64,000 nt of DNA from Cryptomeria japonica. Taxonomy: Eukaryota > Streptophyta > Pinopsida > Cupressales > Cupressaceae. Within the stretch, counting starts at the first letter, position 1; every line of letters begins with the position of its first letter. Both the position numbers and the translations under genes were made by a program. Location: NCBI RefSeq assembly GCF_030272615.1, contig NC_081409.1, positions 475,747,573 through 475,811,572 of the forward strand, in the 5' to 3' direction. Of this stretch, positions 24,050 through 36,091 are shown piece after piece. A model generated the notes under the pieces. The model had not been told where the DNA came from and did no database searches. It saw only the letters and a program-made list of their open reading frames with translations.

Positions 24050-24313
24050 CCAAAACCTTGATCAAGGGCAGACTTCCTTGATACCATGTTATTCTCATTC
24101 ACTCGGGCGGACTTCATGAAGGTTGTTTCTGTTTGCACTTGAGGTAGGGCGGACTTCAAAACCTTTCCTAACAGCTCCAAGGTGGACTTTGCCACATTCA
24201 TGATCTTTTTGTTTGAGCGGGGTTGAGGAGACTCGTGCACCATTCTTGTTATTGCTTCACACCCTAAGGTGGACTTTGTTGGACTTATTTCAACCTTTAT
24301 CAAAGATAAGGCG
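24050..24313. repeat. GGCGGACTTT motif array, left part
   Basis: About five copies of GGGCGGACTT or one-base variants (AAGGTGGACTTTG, GGGCAGACTTCC) at irregular intervals of about 30-60 bases. The array is continuous with 51246-52480 once E2 is removed, and E2's target duplication AGGCG is itself part of one motif copy. Confidence 0.85.
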
Positions 24314-24605
24314 TGTTGGCGATAATATTGTACGGGAATCAACACGGGAATAAACAGTAATTAATTAGGTAGTACTTTGTTAGTAATGTAACCGAGGGTT
24401 GGTAGTTACGAGTGTGACGGTTGTCCCTTGCACCCCCTCGGTACCTTTATATACCATGTAAGGTAACTTGTAAGGGGACATGATTATGAATGGAAATAGT
24501 ATCGTTTTTGTTAGCTTGATATTATCATTTGGTATCTATGGCATTATCGTTTCTCGTTAAGCATTCTGTCTGTATGTTTTAAACTGTTCACCTAGAGGGT
24601 AAACA
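24314..24605 (+). repeat. E2 5' LTR (292 bp)
   Basis: TGTTGGCG...GGTAAACA. A TTTATATACC box lies near 24446. By eye it differs from the 3' copy at roughly 14 positions, mostly transitions, so the insertion is not recent. Confidence 0.88.
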
Positions 24606-24620
24606 TTTGGCGTGGTTGCC
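24606..24620 (+). other. E2 primer-binding site
   Basis: TTTGGCGTGGTTGCC follows the LTR directly. It resembles TGGCGCCGTTGCC, the site of plant Athila-like elements; E3 has the intact version. Confidence 0.75.
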
Positions 24621-24666
24621 AAATTGAACTTGGAATGACGGGAACACATTACATGGTACGACGATA

Positions 24667-26720
24667 ATGGGGCAACCAATGAGTGAGGGAACTAGTAGCA
24701 ATCCCGAGGAAGAGCCAACAGAGTTGTTCGAAGGAGAGGGAGCACTAACAAGGGATTTCACCGACATTCTACAGGCATCCATCGAAACTTACATACGGAG
24801 GGAGGCCACGACCGAGGACGTCCCTGAGAGCGCAGTGTGGAGTGCCCTTGGCGTAAGTCCGGCCGTAAATCGGTTGATGAACAACTTGCCAAGCTTGTTG
24901 GCACAAGCGTTCCTTGCTCTCCAAACTTGCCGGGAAGAAACCTACTGCGAGACCCGTCAACAACAAATTTTGCAGCAATTTGAAGAAAGGAGTCGACGAG
25001 AGGAGGAACGTGACGGAAGCCGTCGACGAACCTTCAACCCGACAGAAAGAAGGAATTGATGCCCGTGACACTAAATAAGGATTGAAACCGTGTGCCGAGG
25101 GAGGAAGAAGATGCGCACGAGGCAGCAGCGAGGACGCTGAGGTTAGAACAACAAGCAGAACGTTGGCGACGACTGAAGAAACTTTCGGAAGAAAGCACAA
25201 CTGGCAATGATGGCTCGGGTACTGAGGGCCAAGTTTCCGTACTAATAGAAACCACCAGGAAACGGTTGGGGGACCTTTCCCTGACATTGGAAGAGATTGG
25301 TGACGGGAGTACGGTAGAGCCGTACATGCCATACAGAGGTACTGAGACTAGGAGGGAAGAGGAGACAGAGACCGAGAATAGAGAGGTGGAGGATACCGAT
25401 GCGACCGAAGGTGTTGGAAGGACACAAGGTCACGGTAGTAGAAACAATATGTTTGGTGCAGGCTCATCACACCCTGGCAGTCAGAGCAACTTGGTGGGAC
25501 CCAACGGACCAAATCTCGATGGAGTACCTTTGGGAGGACCAGTGTCTGGAGGAGGAGTTCCTGGAGGGTCAAGTTCAAGTTCCAGAGGGTAGACTGGGCC
25601 ACCGCCAAGGAACATGATGGCAAATCGGCAAAAATTGCCTAAGTTCACTGGAGACGGGAAAGAAGACCCCGTACGACATTGCTGTACATGTGAGACAATC
25701 TGGTCGACCAATGGCATGTCCGACAAGGCGGAATGGGTGGTGCAATTCCCCGCCACCCTACGAGTAGCCATCGATTGGACTCGGATGTTGATATAACCAA
25801 ACTGACAATATGGGATGAATTGCACAAAGCCTTTGAAACAGAGTTACAACTCCTCAGAGACGATAATGAAATCGTGGCAAAAATCCTGAGCACCAAGCAA
25901 GGGAAAAGTGAGACCATTCGAGCATATTAGCCGACGCTTGAAGGAATTGCTGGGAAGAATGGACAACCAACCCGGCGATGGATTGAAGAAAAGGTGGTTT
26001 GTGGATCGTTTAAAGTCGTCACTCAGAAGGAAAATGAAAATTGTACCCCCCACATCCTATGAAGATGCCTATAAGATGCGTTTAAAGCGTTTAAAATTGT
26101 ACCTAGAAAGTGAAGGGAAGACATCCGGGAAAAAGAAGAGAGATCCTCTAGAGAGGACTCCTCCGACGGAAGTAGCAGCAACGAGGGGTCGAGTAAAAAG
26201 GCGCAAGCCCTTCAGAAGGATATGCATCTCATGATGAAGGAATTCAAGAGCATGAAGGGAAGCACCAACAAAAATGAGGAAGTGTGGTGCGTGGAATGTA
26301 AGGAGGAAGGTCACACAAAAGGCTCCTGACCAAAAATGGCCTTTTGTGATATTTGCCAAGTGTTGGGACACTCCACCAAAGAATGTCCCTACAACATGAA
26401 GATACGGGGAAATCAGGTGCTCTTCACCTAGGAGCAGCCGTCAGCCTCCACGACAACAGGCACATTGCAGCCTCAGGCCAACACCACGACATCATTTGGC
26501 GATTACAAAGGTAACCGAAGGGGATGAAGAGGCAACAGTAATAATAGCAAGAACCAGAGTCGAATGCAGTATGATGCCAAAGGACGGCTGATGATTTAGT
26601 GTTGGGCATGCAACCAGTGGGGACACTTTGCGCGGGATTGCCAGAAAGAGGAGACACTGCAGAACTTGTGCAGATGGTGTGGTCTTGGAGACCATGATGA
26701 GACAAATTGCCCCAAGCCAG
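24667..26720 (+). pseudogene. E2 gag
   Basis: Several frame pieces on the plus strand. 24667-25059 holds an N-terminal domain with S-A-V-W-S-A-L and N-R-L-M-N-N-L-P, also found in E3. 25092-25592 is a charged coiled-coil-like then Gly/Ser-rich linker. 25614-25930 is the capsid start (L-P-K-F-T-G-D-G-K-E-D-P) followed by Trp-rich helices. 25908-26234 carries the capsid tail. Zinc knuckles follow near 26290-26710: C-V-E-C-K-E-E-G-H, C-D-I-C-type, C-W-A-C-N-Q-W-G-H and C-R-W-C-G-L-G-D-H. Frameshifts near 25790 and stops near 25070, 25928, 26232 and 26328 make it inactive. Confidence 0.8.
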
Positions 26721-26863
26721 GGGTTAATCTTCTCAATATCGAGAAGACTGGTGATAAAGAAGTACTAGCAATCACCCGTGCTTAGACCAAAAAGGCCACT
26801 TATCTTGACCCTCGTACGAAGGAGGAGAGATTACGGGAGGCAAAAGCCAACATTGAGCGCGAG

Positions 26864-27442
26864 ATGACGACAGAACGACGGAACAATGCAAAGGTGGTGA
26901 GTACATCATCTCGCACTGAAGCTCAAAAGAACATAATTGGGCAAGTCTTGCAGATGGAGGTGCTGATAAGGGTGAAGGACCTTCTAGACACAATGCCACA
27001 ACTGAGGACCGCCATTTTCAGTTCCATACAAACCACTGCACATGCACCTTCGGATGTGACCCAGGCGGAAGTTCCGGTCAGCCCTTCGGCTGACCCAATG
27101 TTGTTGGCCTTAAACAATGGTCAGCATCCTGTAGTAGTGGAAATGGGAATCCTCGGGGCTATCCTCAAGGACACGATCATGGACGGAGGTTCGGGGGTGA
27201 ATGTGCTGCCGGAGGATACATGGAAGAAGCTCGGGAAGCCAACACTATGGCCACCCACATATAACTTGGTGGGAGCAGACCAACACGAAATCAAGCCACT
27301 CGACACCTTGATGGCCCAGCGGGCAACCATTGGCACACAACCCTTCCTACTGGATTTTGTGGTAATCCCACTTAAGAAGAAGGGGTATGACACCATCTTA
27401 GGGAGAGGGTGGTTGGTTATAGCAAAGGTGAACCACAACTAG
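26864..27442 (+). pseudogene. E2 aspartic protease
   Basis: The retropepsin active site reads D-G-G-S-G-V-N-V-L-P, the D-G-G/D-S-G form seen in Tat/Athila-like elements, about residue 106 of the piece. It is followed by T-W-K-K-L-G-K-P-T-L and ends G-Y-D-T-I-L-G-R-G-W-L, the usual I-L-G-x-x-W-L end of the fold. A TAG at 27440-27442 replaces a tryptophan codon present in E3, and a second piece (27461-27676) continues the linker towards RT. Confidence 0.8.
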
Positions 27443-27902
27443 AAGAAGAACACCCTTTCCATGGAGAAAGGGGGGCGGAAGTACATCATTGACCTAAGGA
27501 CTCAGGTTGTCGGCGAGGAGCTTGCATCATCCGACTCTGATTTTGAGGACTCAAATAGATGGGAGTGGGATTCCTATGAAGGCAAAGACGAGATGGAACC
27601 AAACAATGAAGGAGTGCTTGAACTTGATGGCTGGTCGGAAGATGACATCTGCTCATTGAATGGACTCTTCCACTAGCAAATGGAAGATTATGAAGTGTTT
27701 CACCTTGCTTGTCACATGTTGCGAATTGAAGAAGAGCCAAGCGAGAAGGAGGAGTTCCCGCTAGAATACAGGGAATATAAAGAGGGAGACGCCAAGTAAA
27801 TGATGTTCTGGCGTACGAATTTTCAAAGGACAGACCAATGAGGTACGAAGACCCCACCGTGAAGGAGACGAACTTAGGAGACACTGCCACCCCTCGAAAT
27901 AT

Positions 27903-29340
27903 ATGGGTAGGAGACGATTGGAGCTTGGTGCTGAAGGCCACAAATTCAAAATCTTCATGGAATATAAGGACATGTTCGCTTGGTCCTACAAGGATCTGAA
28001 AGGGGTCTCGCCAGAATTGTGCGTCCATCGGATACCATTGGTCTCGAAAGCCCAACCGGTACTTAAGAGGCCGTACCGAATGAATAAGAACTATGCTGCC
28101 AAGGTGAACGAAGAGATTGAACGGATGCTGGAGGCCGACATCATATTTCGGGTGGAGACAAGTGAGTGGGTCTCGCCAATTGTGATCTCACTAAAGGAGG
28201 CCAACCAGATCCGCATCTGCGTGGATTTTCAGCGCCTCAACGCAGTCACCATCAAGGATCCGTTCCCTATACCTTTCACAGACAACATCCTGGAGGAGGT
28301 GGCTAGCCATGAAATGTACTCATTTCTGGACGGCTTTTCCGGATACAATCAAATTTCGATAGCTGAGGAGGACAAGTTGAAGACCACCTTTGTGGTGGAG
28401 GACGAAGTCTATGCGTACAACCGGATGCTATTCGGGTTGTGCAATGCTCCGGCAACATTCCAGAGGATAGTCCTTCACATCTTCGATAAGATGTCTGTGG
28501 GAAACTTTAAAGCCTTTTTGGATGACTGGCCGATTTTCAGTAGCGAAGACGCTCACTTGGTGGCGCCGAGAAAGTGTATGGAGAGATGTCGAAGGGCCAG
28601 GCTCGCCTTGAATCCGCGGAAATGCAGATTTATTCTACCACAAGGAAAGTTGCTGGGCCATATCGTTTGTAAAGATGGACTGAAAACTGACCCGGATAAG
28701 GTACGGGTAATTGTAGAGATGGAGTCGCCCATTGATGTGACGGGAGTCAAGTCCTTCTTGGGACATATAGGATACTATAAGAAGTTCATCAATAACTTTG
28801 CTCAACTTTCATTCCCACTGGACAAACTGACAAGAAAGGGCGAACTGTACATATGGGGACCGTCACAAGGGGAAGTATTCGAAGAACTCAAGAGGAGATT
28901 GGTGGTAGCACCTATTTTGGCATATCCAAGCTGGGACCGAGAATTCCATGTACATGTGGATGCCTCGAACTATGCCATTGGGGCTATGCTAGCACAAGAA
29001 GGGGGACATGGGCTGGATCATCCCATCTATTTTGCCAGTCGGTTGATGTCGAAAGTCGAGAAGAACTATAGTACCACCGAGAGGGAAGCCCTCAGAATGG
29101 TCTATGTCGTACAAAAATTTCGGCACTACTTGCTAGCGACACCCTTCACTTTCTATGTGGATCACCAGGCATTGATGTACATGGTAAATAAACCCATTAT
29201 CCAAGGCAGGATAAGCAGGTGGTTACTGCTCCTTTAGGAGTTCACTTTCACAATAATTGTATGGCCAGGCAAGAGCCATGTGATCGCTGATCAGTTGTCT
29301 CGGATTAGGTCGGGAGAGCTGCCAGAGGGGGTGAATGATG
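27903..29340 (+). pseudogene. E2 reverse transcriptase and RNase H
   Basis: A 444-residue open frame covers the linker, RT and most of RNase H. RT signatures: R-P-Y-R-M, W-V-S-P-I-V, R-I-C-V-D-F-Q-R-L-N, F-L-D-G-F-S-G-Y-N-Q-I, F-G-L-C-N-A-P-A-T-F-Q-R, and F-L-D-D as the catalytic pair. RNase H: H-V-H-V-D-A-S-N-Y-A-I-G-A, A-S-R-L-M, and S-T-T-E-R-E-A-L. A TAG at 29235-29237 stops it where E3 keeps a glutamine (Q-E-F-T-F), and the RNase H end D-Q-L-S-R-I is beyond. This lineage usually has about 500 residues here, so only the end is lost. Confidence 0.85.
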
Positions 29341-29404
29341 AATTTCCAGATGCTCACCTGTCCAAGATCGCGGTACTGCCATCGGGGAATATCTCTCCAC
29401 CTCT

Positions 29405-29879
29405 GTGTTCCCGCAAGGTATGCCACTTGGAGAACGGAGGAAACTTGTGTTGAGAAGCCGCGCATTTCAGTTGATTAATGGATTGTTGTATAAAATGGGA
29501 CCCGACCAGGTGTTGCATCGATGTGTGATGGAGGAAGAGGTGCCAAGCGTTCTAAGGGAGGCACATGAGGGGCCCGCGGGAGGCCATATGGGACCGGACA
29601 CTACGGCAAGAAAGGTACTGCTAGCGGGCCTATGGTGGCCCAAATTGTATAATGATGCCATAGAATGGGTAGTAGGTTGTGATACGTGCCAGAGAGCTGG
29701 GAAGCCGTTGAAGAGGGATTTCATGCCCCTCAACCCTTCGCATGCTCAGGAACTATTCAAGCACTAGGGGTTGGATTTTATTGGGCCACTCAAGGCCAGA
29801 CGTGCCAGGAGGTGCCGCTACATTGTGGTAGCCACAAAATATTTAACTAAATGGGTTGAAGCACGAGCCCTGCCTGATA
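29405..29879 (+). pseudogene. E2 integrase, N-terminal half, interrupted by E4
   Basis: The zinc-binding HHCC domain is intact: H-E-G-P-A-G-G-H, then C-D-T-C. A TAG at about 29765-29767 sits just before the first catalytic Asp segment (G-L-D-F-I-G-P-L-K), where E3 has Trp. The frame then reads into E4 after A-L-P-D. The second half is at 37664-38442. The same TAG is present in both flanking copies of the 184-bp duplication, so this integrase was already broken before E4 arrived. Confidence 0.85.
29696..29879 (+). repeat. 184-bp target duplication flanking E4, left copy
   Basis: Identical in length to 37480-37663 with four base differences. It begins GCTGGGAAGCCG and ends CCTGCCTGATA, immediately before E4 sequence. 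This is E2 integrase sequence that should occur once. Confidence 0.93.
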
Positions 29880-31251
29880 GATCTTTGCTGTTAACCTGCT
29901 GTAATTTTTTATTTTTAATTTTGTTTTCCTGTTTATTTAAGTTTTTCTTACAGAACTAGACAGAAGTGCAGAAAGGGTTGTTTGTTTTTGTGTTTTTGAT
30001 TGTTTTATAGCATAGGAAGGAATAGATAACAGCAAATATGAAGCAATACTGAAATAAATGAGGTATACAGCAAAAGTCAGAATTATTGCAAATCGTACCA
30101 GGCAGATTTGTCTGAATTACAAAGCCAAACAATGAATCCAATGTATTTCCCAAGCTCTCATACAAATTCGAAGTCAAACTGGAAGATGAAGAATGTTCTC
30201 CAACCCCACATACACTGGAAGTGAATACAAGCAATACCCTATACACCACGTGGTGTATTTGCTGCAAATGGCATTCCTCCAGCTGCAATGAACCACGTCT
30301 CCACTGGAAAGATGGTAGGCTACGCTGAAACCCTACTGTGAATTGATGCCTCTGTCCTTAATCACCACGCACAATGCCTTATAAGTCCGGTGCCAAAGAT
30401 TGCTGAGGGCTACGTCCCAGCCAATCCTAATCCTGGGGTTTGCGTCCCAGTCTAGAAATCGCTCTCCAGAGCAAATTCATACAAGTTGTCAAATATGCAA
30501 AAGATAATCATAGAATGAAGCTCCTATCCCCTTATAACCCCTCTCAATTGCAAATCGAACCCTAATTGTCTCCAAGTGGCGTGGTCTAGTGGAAATGTTA
30601 TAATTTCTTATTTTAAAGTGGTCATGTTACTAGAAAATGACCTTTTTCCCCATAGACAGAAATCCGCTCACTGAATTGCCCTGAGACCAAAGAGAAAGAT
30701 TTAAAGAATTTCAAGATCTTTCCAACGAGCTATCACACAATAGGATGCGCATCCAGATGAGGCCAAAAATCCCCTTATTACTCCAAAATGGCTAACAACT
30801 TAGCCTTATTTAATTATTAAACGCTAACTTATGAAATATTAAAAATATAACCCAAATAGCCACAAAATGCCCAACTGACATTACAAACCCTAAAATCATC
30901 CTGTCACCTGTCTGTGACTGAAGTTGGAAATCAAGGATTCACTGGTAGTCTCATCCCTAAAATCTAGGGATGCTCCTAAAATTTAGGAAACAAGCCCAAT
31001 CTCTCTGAAACTGAACCCAAAGAGGCATCTCATGGAGACCCAACCTTGGGCATGATCAAACCTCCTAAAAAGTAGGAACTGCCTCCTAAAAACAAGGAAT
31101 GTCTCCCAACTGATCAATAACTGCTAGAACACCAAGTCTCCAACACTGAATAACCAAACCGGGTCTCTGTCCAACCCTGTCAGCCTACAAGACCCCATAA
31201 TAAGCTGACTCACATGTCTCTGCTAGACTGAGCTAGAGTGGGGACATGACA
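29876..31251 (-). repeat. E4 3' LTR (1,376 bp, 12 bases short)
   Basis: On the plus strand it begins GATAGATCTTTGCTG and ends GGGGACATGACA. The 12 bases TGAAAGATCCCC present at the matching edge of the other LTR are absent. GATA (29876-29879) could belong to either target or element. Confidence 0.9.
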
Positions 31252-31943
31252 GTCCTCCCCTCTCGGAGATGCTTGCCCACAAGCAACTGTAATGCTGGAT
31301 GCTGTAAAATGCTCTCACCTTCCCAGGTGGCATCCTCTATGGGAAGATCTCTCCATCGAACCAAATACTCTCGAATCACCCGGCTTCTCAGCCGTCGTTC
31401 CCTCACCTCAAGAATCTCATCAGGAACCAAAATCAATTTACCCTCCTCATCCATAGGAGGTAACTCGGGTGAAACTGTAATATGCTGTCCAAGTGCCTTT
31501 TTCAGGCAAGATACATGAAATACATTATGAATCCTGCTGCCAGGTGGTAACTCAACCTCATATGCAACCTCTCTCACTCGCCTGAGTACCCTGTATGGAC
31601 CATAAAAACGTGGTTTGAGCTTCTCAGCTCCCCCCCTTTTTAGGGTGCTCTGCCGATATGGTTGTAAGCGCAGAAAGACCATATCATCCACCTCAAATGC
31701 TCTCTCAATCCTGTGCCTGTCTGCGTATATCTTTTGCTGATTCTGGGCCTGCTGTAAATTCTCCCTGAGAGATCTCATGACATCCTGGTTCTCCTGTAAC
31801 CAATCCTGAGCCAAAGGAACTCTACTATCACTAACTGCCAAATCAGTGAAAGATAATGCCTCATATCCATAGAGAGCTCTGAAAGGCGTCATGCCAATGG
31901 ACATATGGTGAGTGGTATTATAACAATACTCACCCAAATACAA
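31233..31943 (-). pseudogene. E4 integrase C-terminus with chromodomain
   Basis: The 236-residue frame starts with the integrase core end (L-G-E-Y-C-Y-N, S-I-G-M-T-P-F, L-Y-G-Y-E-A), then the GPY/F-type module (L-K-P-R-F-Y-G-P-Y-R-V-L), H-N-V-F-H-V-S-C-L-K-K, and ends with a chromodomain: I-L-E-V-R-E-R, Y-L-V-R-W-R, D-A-T-W-E. Chromodomains of chromoviruses direct integration to marked chromatin. The frame runs through the polypurine tract and ends inside the LTR (R-T-V-M-S-P-L), as does E1's. It is separated from the main pol frame by two small deletions. Confidence 0.88.
31252..31272 (-). other. E4 polypurine tract
   Basis: On the minus strand GAGAGGGGAGGAC lies directly before the TG of the 3' LTR, the expected place of plus-strand priming. 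It overlaps the end of the pol frame. Confidence 0.75.
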
Positions 31944-31994
31944 CCAACGTACCCATGCTTTTGTTGCCCTGACACATAGTTACGCAAATATCCC

Positions 31995-34900
31995 TCAACC
32001 CACTTGTTGACCCTCGGTCTGTCCATCAGTTTGAGGGTGGTAACTAGTACTAGGTGTCAACTCAGTGCCTGTAAGCCTGAAAAGTTCCTGCCAAAAGGAA
32101 CTCATGAACCTGCTGTCCCTGTCACTCACAATGGTCTTGGGAAGACCATGGAGTCTAAATACCTCCCTGAAAAATAACTCAGCCACCTGTGATGCTGTGA
32201 AATCCAGTGCAATGGGAAAGAAGTGGGCATACTTTGTTAGCCTATCCACAACAACATAAATACAATCTTTCCCCTGAACCCGAGGAAGACCTGTAATGAA
32301 ATCCATTGAGATCCCTGTCCACTTCTGTTCCGGTATAGGTAAGGGTTGCAACAACCCCGCTGGGTAGGTATGCTCCGACTTGTTCTGCTGACAAGTCATA
32401 CACTCACGGACATGGCGTAAAACATCATCTTTGAGACCCTTCCAAGAGAATCTCTCACGAACCGCCCTGTAAGTCTTACCATATCCTGGATGTCCTGCTG
32501 TAGGAGTATCATGGAGAGCATGCAAAATTTGTTCCTTCAACTGAGAACTCGGAACAAGATAAACCCTACCGTTGTAGTAGATAATATCATCTACCACACT
32601 ATATCTGTCATCCACTATCAAACCATCCATGATCTCACAAGCATGCTGATCCTTGGAATACTCAACTAAGAGTTGAGCCTTCCAATCTGCTGAAATCTCG
32701 CTCAATGAGCAAAGGGCAGCCAATGAAGGTTTCCTAGAGAGTGCATCAGCCACAGTATTATTCTTCCCCTTTATGAATTCGATATCGAAGTCATAAGCCT
32801 GAATTTTGCTAATCCATTTTTGTTGTCTATCATTAAGCTCTGTTTGATTTAGGAAGTATTTCAGACTGTTGTGATCAGTTCTTACCACAAATTTGCTGCC
32901 AACAAGATACTGTCTGAATTTGGCTAACGCATGCATGATAGCCAACATTTCCTTGTCGTAGGTAGAGTACAACCTCTCATTAGTTTGCAACTTTCTGCTC
33001 TCATAGGCAATGGGATGTTTGTTCTGCATCAACACGGCTCCTATACCAAATCCTGAGGCATCACACTCTAGAACAAAGGGCTGCGAGAAATCAGGTAGTG
33101 CCAAGACAGGACAAGTGCTCATCACCTCCTTGAGTCTATCAAAGACCCCCTGCGCTTGTTCTGTCCATCTGAAGGCCCCCTTTTTTGTAAGATCTGTCAA
33201 AGGTGCTGCCAACTGAGAGAACCCCTTCACAAATCTCCTATAATAAGCACACAATCCAAGGAATCCACGTAACTCCGTAATGTTCTGAGGGACGGGCCAA
33301 TTCTGAACTGCCTGAATCTTCTCCTCATGCACCTTCACTCCATCAGCACTGATCACATGTCCCAAATATAACACCTCCCTCAATCCAAACTCACATTTGG
33401 AAAGCTTAGCAAATAGAGACTGATCCTCCATTATGCCAAGTACCTCCTCAAGATGTCTGAGATGATCCTCCCAAGTACAACTGTAAATCAATATATCATC
33501 AAAGAACACTAGAACCGACTTCCTCAGCTGCTTGTTGAAGATATGGTTCATACAGGACTGGAAAGTAGCTGGTGCATTGGTAAGGCCAAAAGGCATTACC
33601 AGGAACTCATAATGCCCATAGTGACAACGGAAAGCAGTCTTGTGTACATCCTCAACGCGTACACGAATCTGATGGTAGCCTGAACGAAGATCAATCTTAG
33701 AGAAATAAACAGCCCCATGTAACTCATCCAACAACTCATCTATGCGCGGAATAGGATATCTGTTTTTTATTGTCTTCTTGTTCAAGGCTCTGTAATCAAT
33801 ACACATCCGTAGAGTCCCATCCTTCTTCTTAACCAACACTACGGAAGAAGCAAACGGGCTAGAACTCGGCCGAATGAAACCCATATCTAATAGTTCATGA
33901 ATTGTCTTCTCAATTTCATCCTTATAAGCTCTAGGATGACGATATGGGGTAGTAATCACTGGCTTTGCTCCCTCCTCCAACTCTATACCATGCTCAAAAC
34001 CTCTATCTGGTGGCACTCCAGGAGGTATATCACCAAATACTCTACCATGACGATCCATCACTGACTGAATGTCCACATGAAACACACGGCCATCCTGGGG
34101 TGTGGGTGTTTTGGACTTAACCAAACAATGCGTAGCCCAGAGTACATCATTATGCCTGAGGATAGTCTCCATCCTGCGAGAAGTCACTTCCCTAGGTCCA
34201 CCATCTGAAGCTGCCCTCAAAATCACTTTCTTCCCTCCAGACAGAAACTCCAACTGCATACGGTGGTGATCAATAATGTAACGCCCAATACCCTGTAACC
34301 ATTGCATGCCCAAAACCACATCATAATCCTCTATAGGAAGCACATAAAAATCATCAGTCAAAGTATAATTCCCCATCTGAATACTAAGCTGTGGAATCCG
34401 TTTGGTGCAACCCAAAACTGCACCATCTGCCACCTTCACTCCAAAACCACCAAACTCCTCATACTGCAAGCCACGCCTCTCAACTAATTTCTGATCAATA
34501 AAGTTATGCGTAGCACCTGTGTCTACCAAGCTGGTGACCCGCTTACCCTTAAGTGTACCTTTCAACCGGAAGGCATGAAACTTAGGATAACTGGAGAGAG
34601 TAGCCATAGCTACTTTGGCTGACGCCAACGGCTCAGGGATGTCTAGCTCCAACTGTGTCTGAACCTGCTCAACATCCTCTGTATCATCCTCAATATCAGT
34701 ATCAAGAACCTCCTCATCTCCTAACTCAGAAGTCACCTCAATCAAATGAACCTTTCCTTTACCCATGCAACGGTGTCCTGGTTCCCAAGGTTCCTTGCAG
34801 GAAAAACATAACTTTTTCCTCCTCAATTCATTCCTCGTTTCCTGATTCATCCAAGGGGTTTTTGCTGAAGTCCCTTCTTTGTTCTGGGACGTATTGGCCT

Positions 34901-36035
34901 TCTGTGCAGGCCGTGAATCTCTAAATGGTTTCTTATCTGCCTGATAAGAAGTGGGAACAGTATCTAGTCTCAATGTCACCTCAATAGCCTCCTTAAGAGT
35001 TGCTGGTTGGAAAGCACGCACTAGTCCCTTTAGCCTATCCTGCAAGCCCTCAATGAACAACATCACACTACGTCTCTGGGGCATATCCGGTACCATCACT
35101 GCAATACGTTGGAACTCATTAATATAGGCTTCTGCATGACCGGTTTGTCTAAGGTGAGCCAACTCCCTGTAATAAAGTTCTGTATCCTTACGGTCAAACC
35201 GTGCAATGAGACGCTCAGTGAACTCAGTATAGGAGTGAACTAAGGTGTGATCCTGGGTGACCAATCCATGGTGCCACCAATCATAGGCAATCCCCTCTAA
35301 ATGCAATACAGCAAACTGAATAGCCTCACGCTCAGGCATGGGCCTCAATGAAAGATATATGTCCAGCTTGTGGACCCACGCCCGTGCGCTAGTGTCTCCT
35401 GTGCCATTATATGGGGCCAATGTAATCTTCCCAGTAGCTCTATTCAAATCATAATTCTGCTGCTGCTGGTGTGGTCTATTACCACGATCTCCCCTGAACC
35501 TGGTTGTATCTCTATGCTGTGCACAATACTGGGGAAGAGGGAAAACGTCCCTAACCTCAGGGGGTAGAGCTCAACACTCAGCTGTGGCTGCTAAAACTGA
35601 CTCCTGGAACCCAACCTCCGGTGGTTCCACTTGTGCTGGTTGTTCACCTGGTATGAACTGAGGAAGCAATGGCCTATTCGTAGTAGGTGTACGATGGCGG
35701 TGCCTCCTGCTGGAATGACGGGAGCTCCCAACTGAAGATTGGGACTGATGGCTGCGGTGACTAACAGCCACTGAAGGTGACCTACCACGCCTACCTCTGT
35801 GTCCATCCATATCCAAACGATCCAAGGTATCTTGTAACCTATCTAATGCCTGGGCGATCCTGGGCTGAGTAGTGATAAGAGTCCTCATCATCTCTCTCTC
35901 TTCCTCATCCTGATTTCTTCTGCCGCCCACCTGTTCCTCAGCCATGACTGGATCCTGTTCTATCCCAAACTCACGCTCGTACTGAGCTCTTCTGTGTGTG
36001 TAATACCTATTTATATCCGCTCTACCCGAATGCAT
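31995..36035 (-). pseudogene. E4 gag-pol polyprotein (gag, protease, RT, RNase H, integrase core)
   Basis: ATG at 36035 opens a frame of about 1,347 codons with one stop (TGA at 35573-35571, probably from TGG). Order: charged gag N-terminus with a helix (35571-36035); capsid with Y-D-W-W-H and A-Y-I-N-E-F; zinc knuckle [14 protein letters not shown]; protease V-D-T-G-A-T-H; RT with [27 protein letters not shown] and F-F-D-D; RNase H D-A-S-G and D-A-L-S-R-K; integrase H-P-G-Y-G-K, C-M-T-C-Q, D-F-I-T-G-L, S-D-R-D-S-R-F. Near 32010 a 2-base loss shifts frame before the catalytic Glu region finishes; a further 1-base loss near 31955 restores it. Otherwise it is well preserved. Confidence 0.9.
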
Positions 36036-36078
36036 AGAAATAAAATCTGATTAACCCCACAGGCTGGCAGAATACATA

Positions 36079-36090
36079 GCTCTGATACCA
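36079..36090 (-). other. E4 primer-binding site
   Basis: The minus strand reads TGGTATCAGAGC one base after the LTR end, a perfect match to the usual initiator-Met tRNA site of plant retrotransposons. Confidence 0.9.
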
Positions 36091-36091
36091 C

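Noticed and set aside
34302-34924. Plus-strand open frames within E4
   Set aside because: Antisense shadows of the long minus-strand gag-pol frame.
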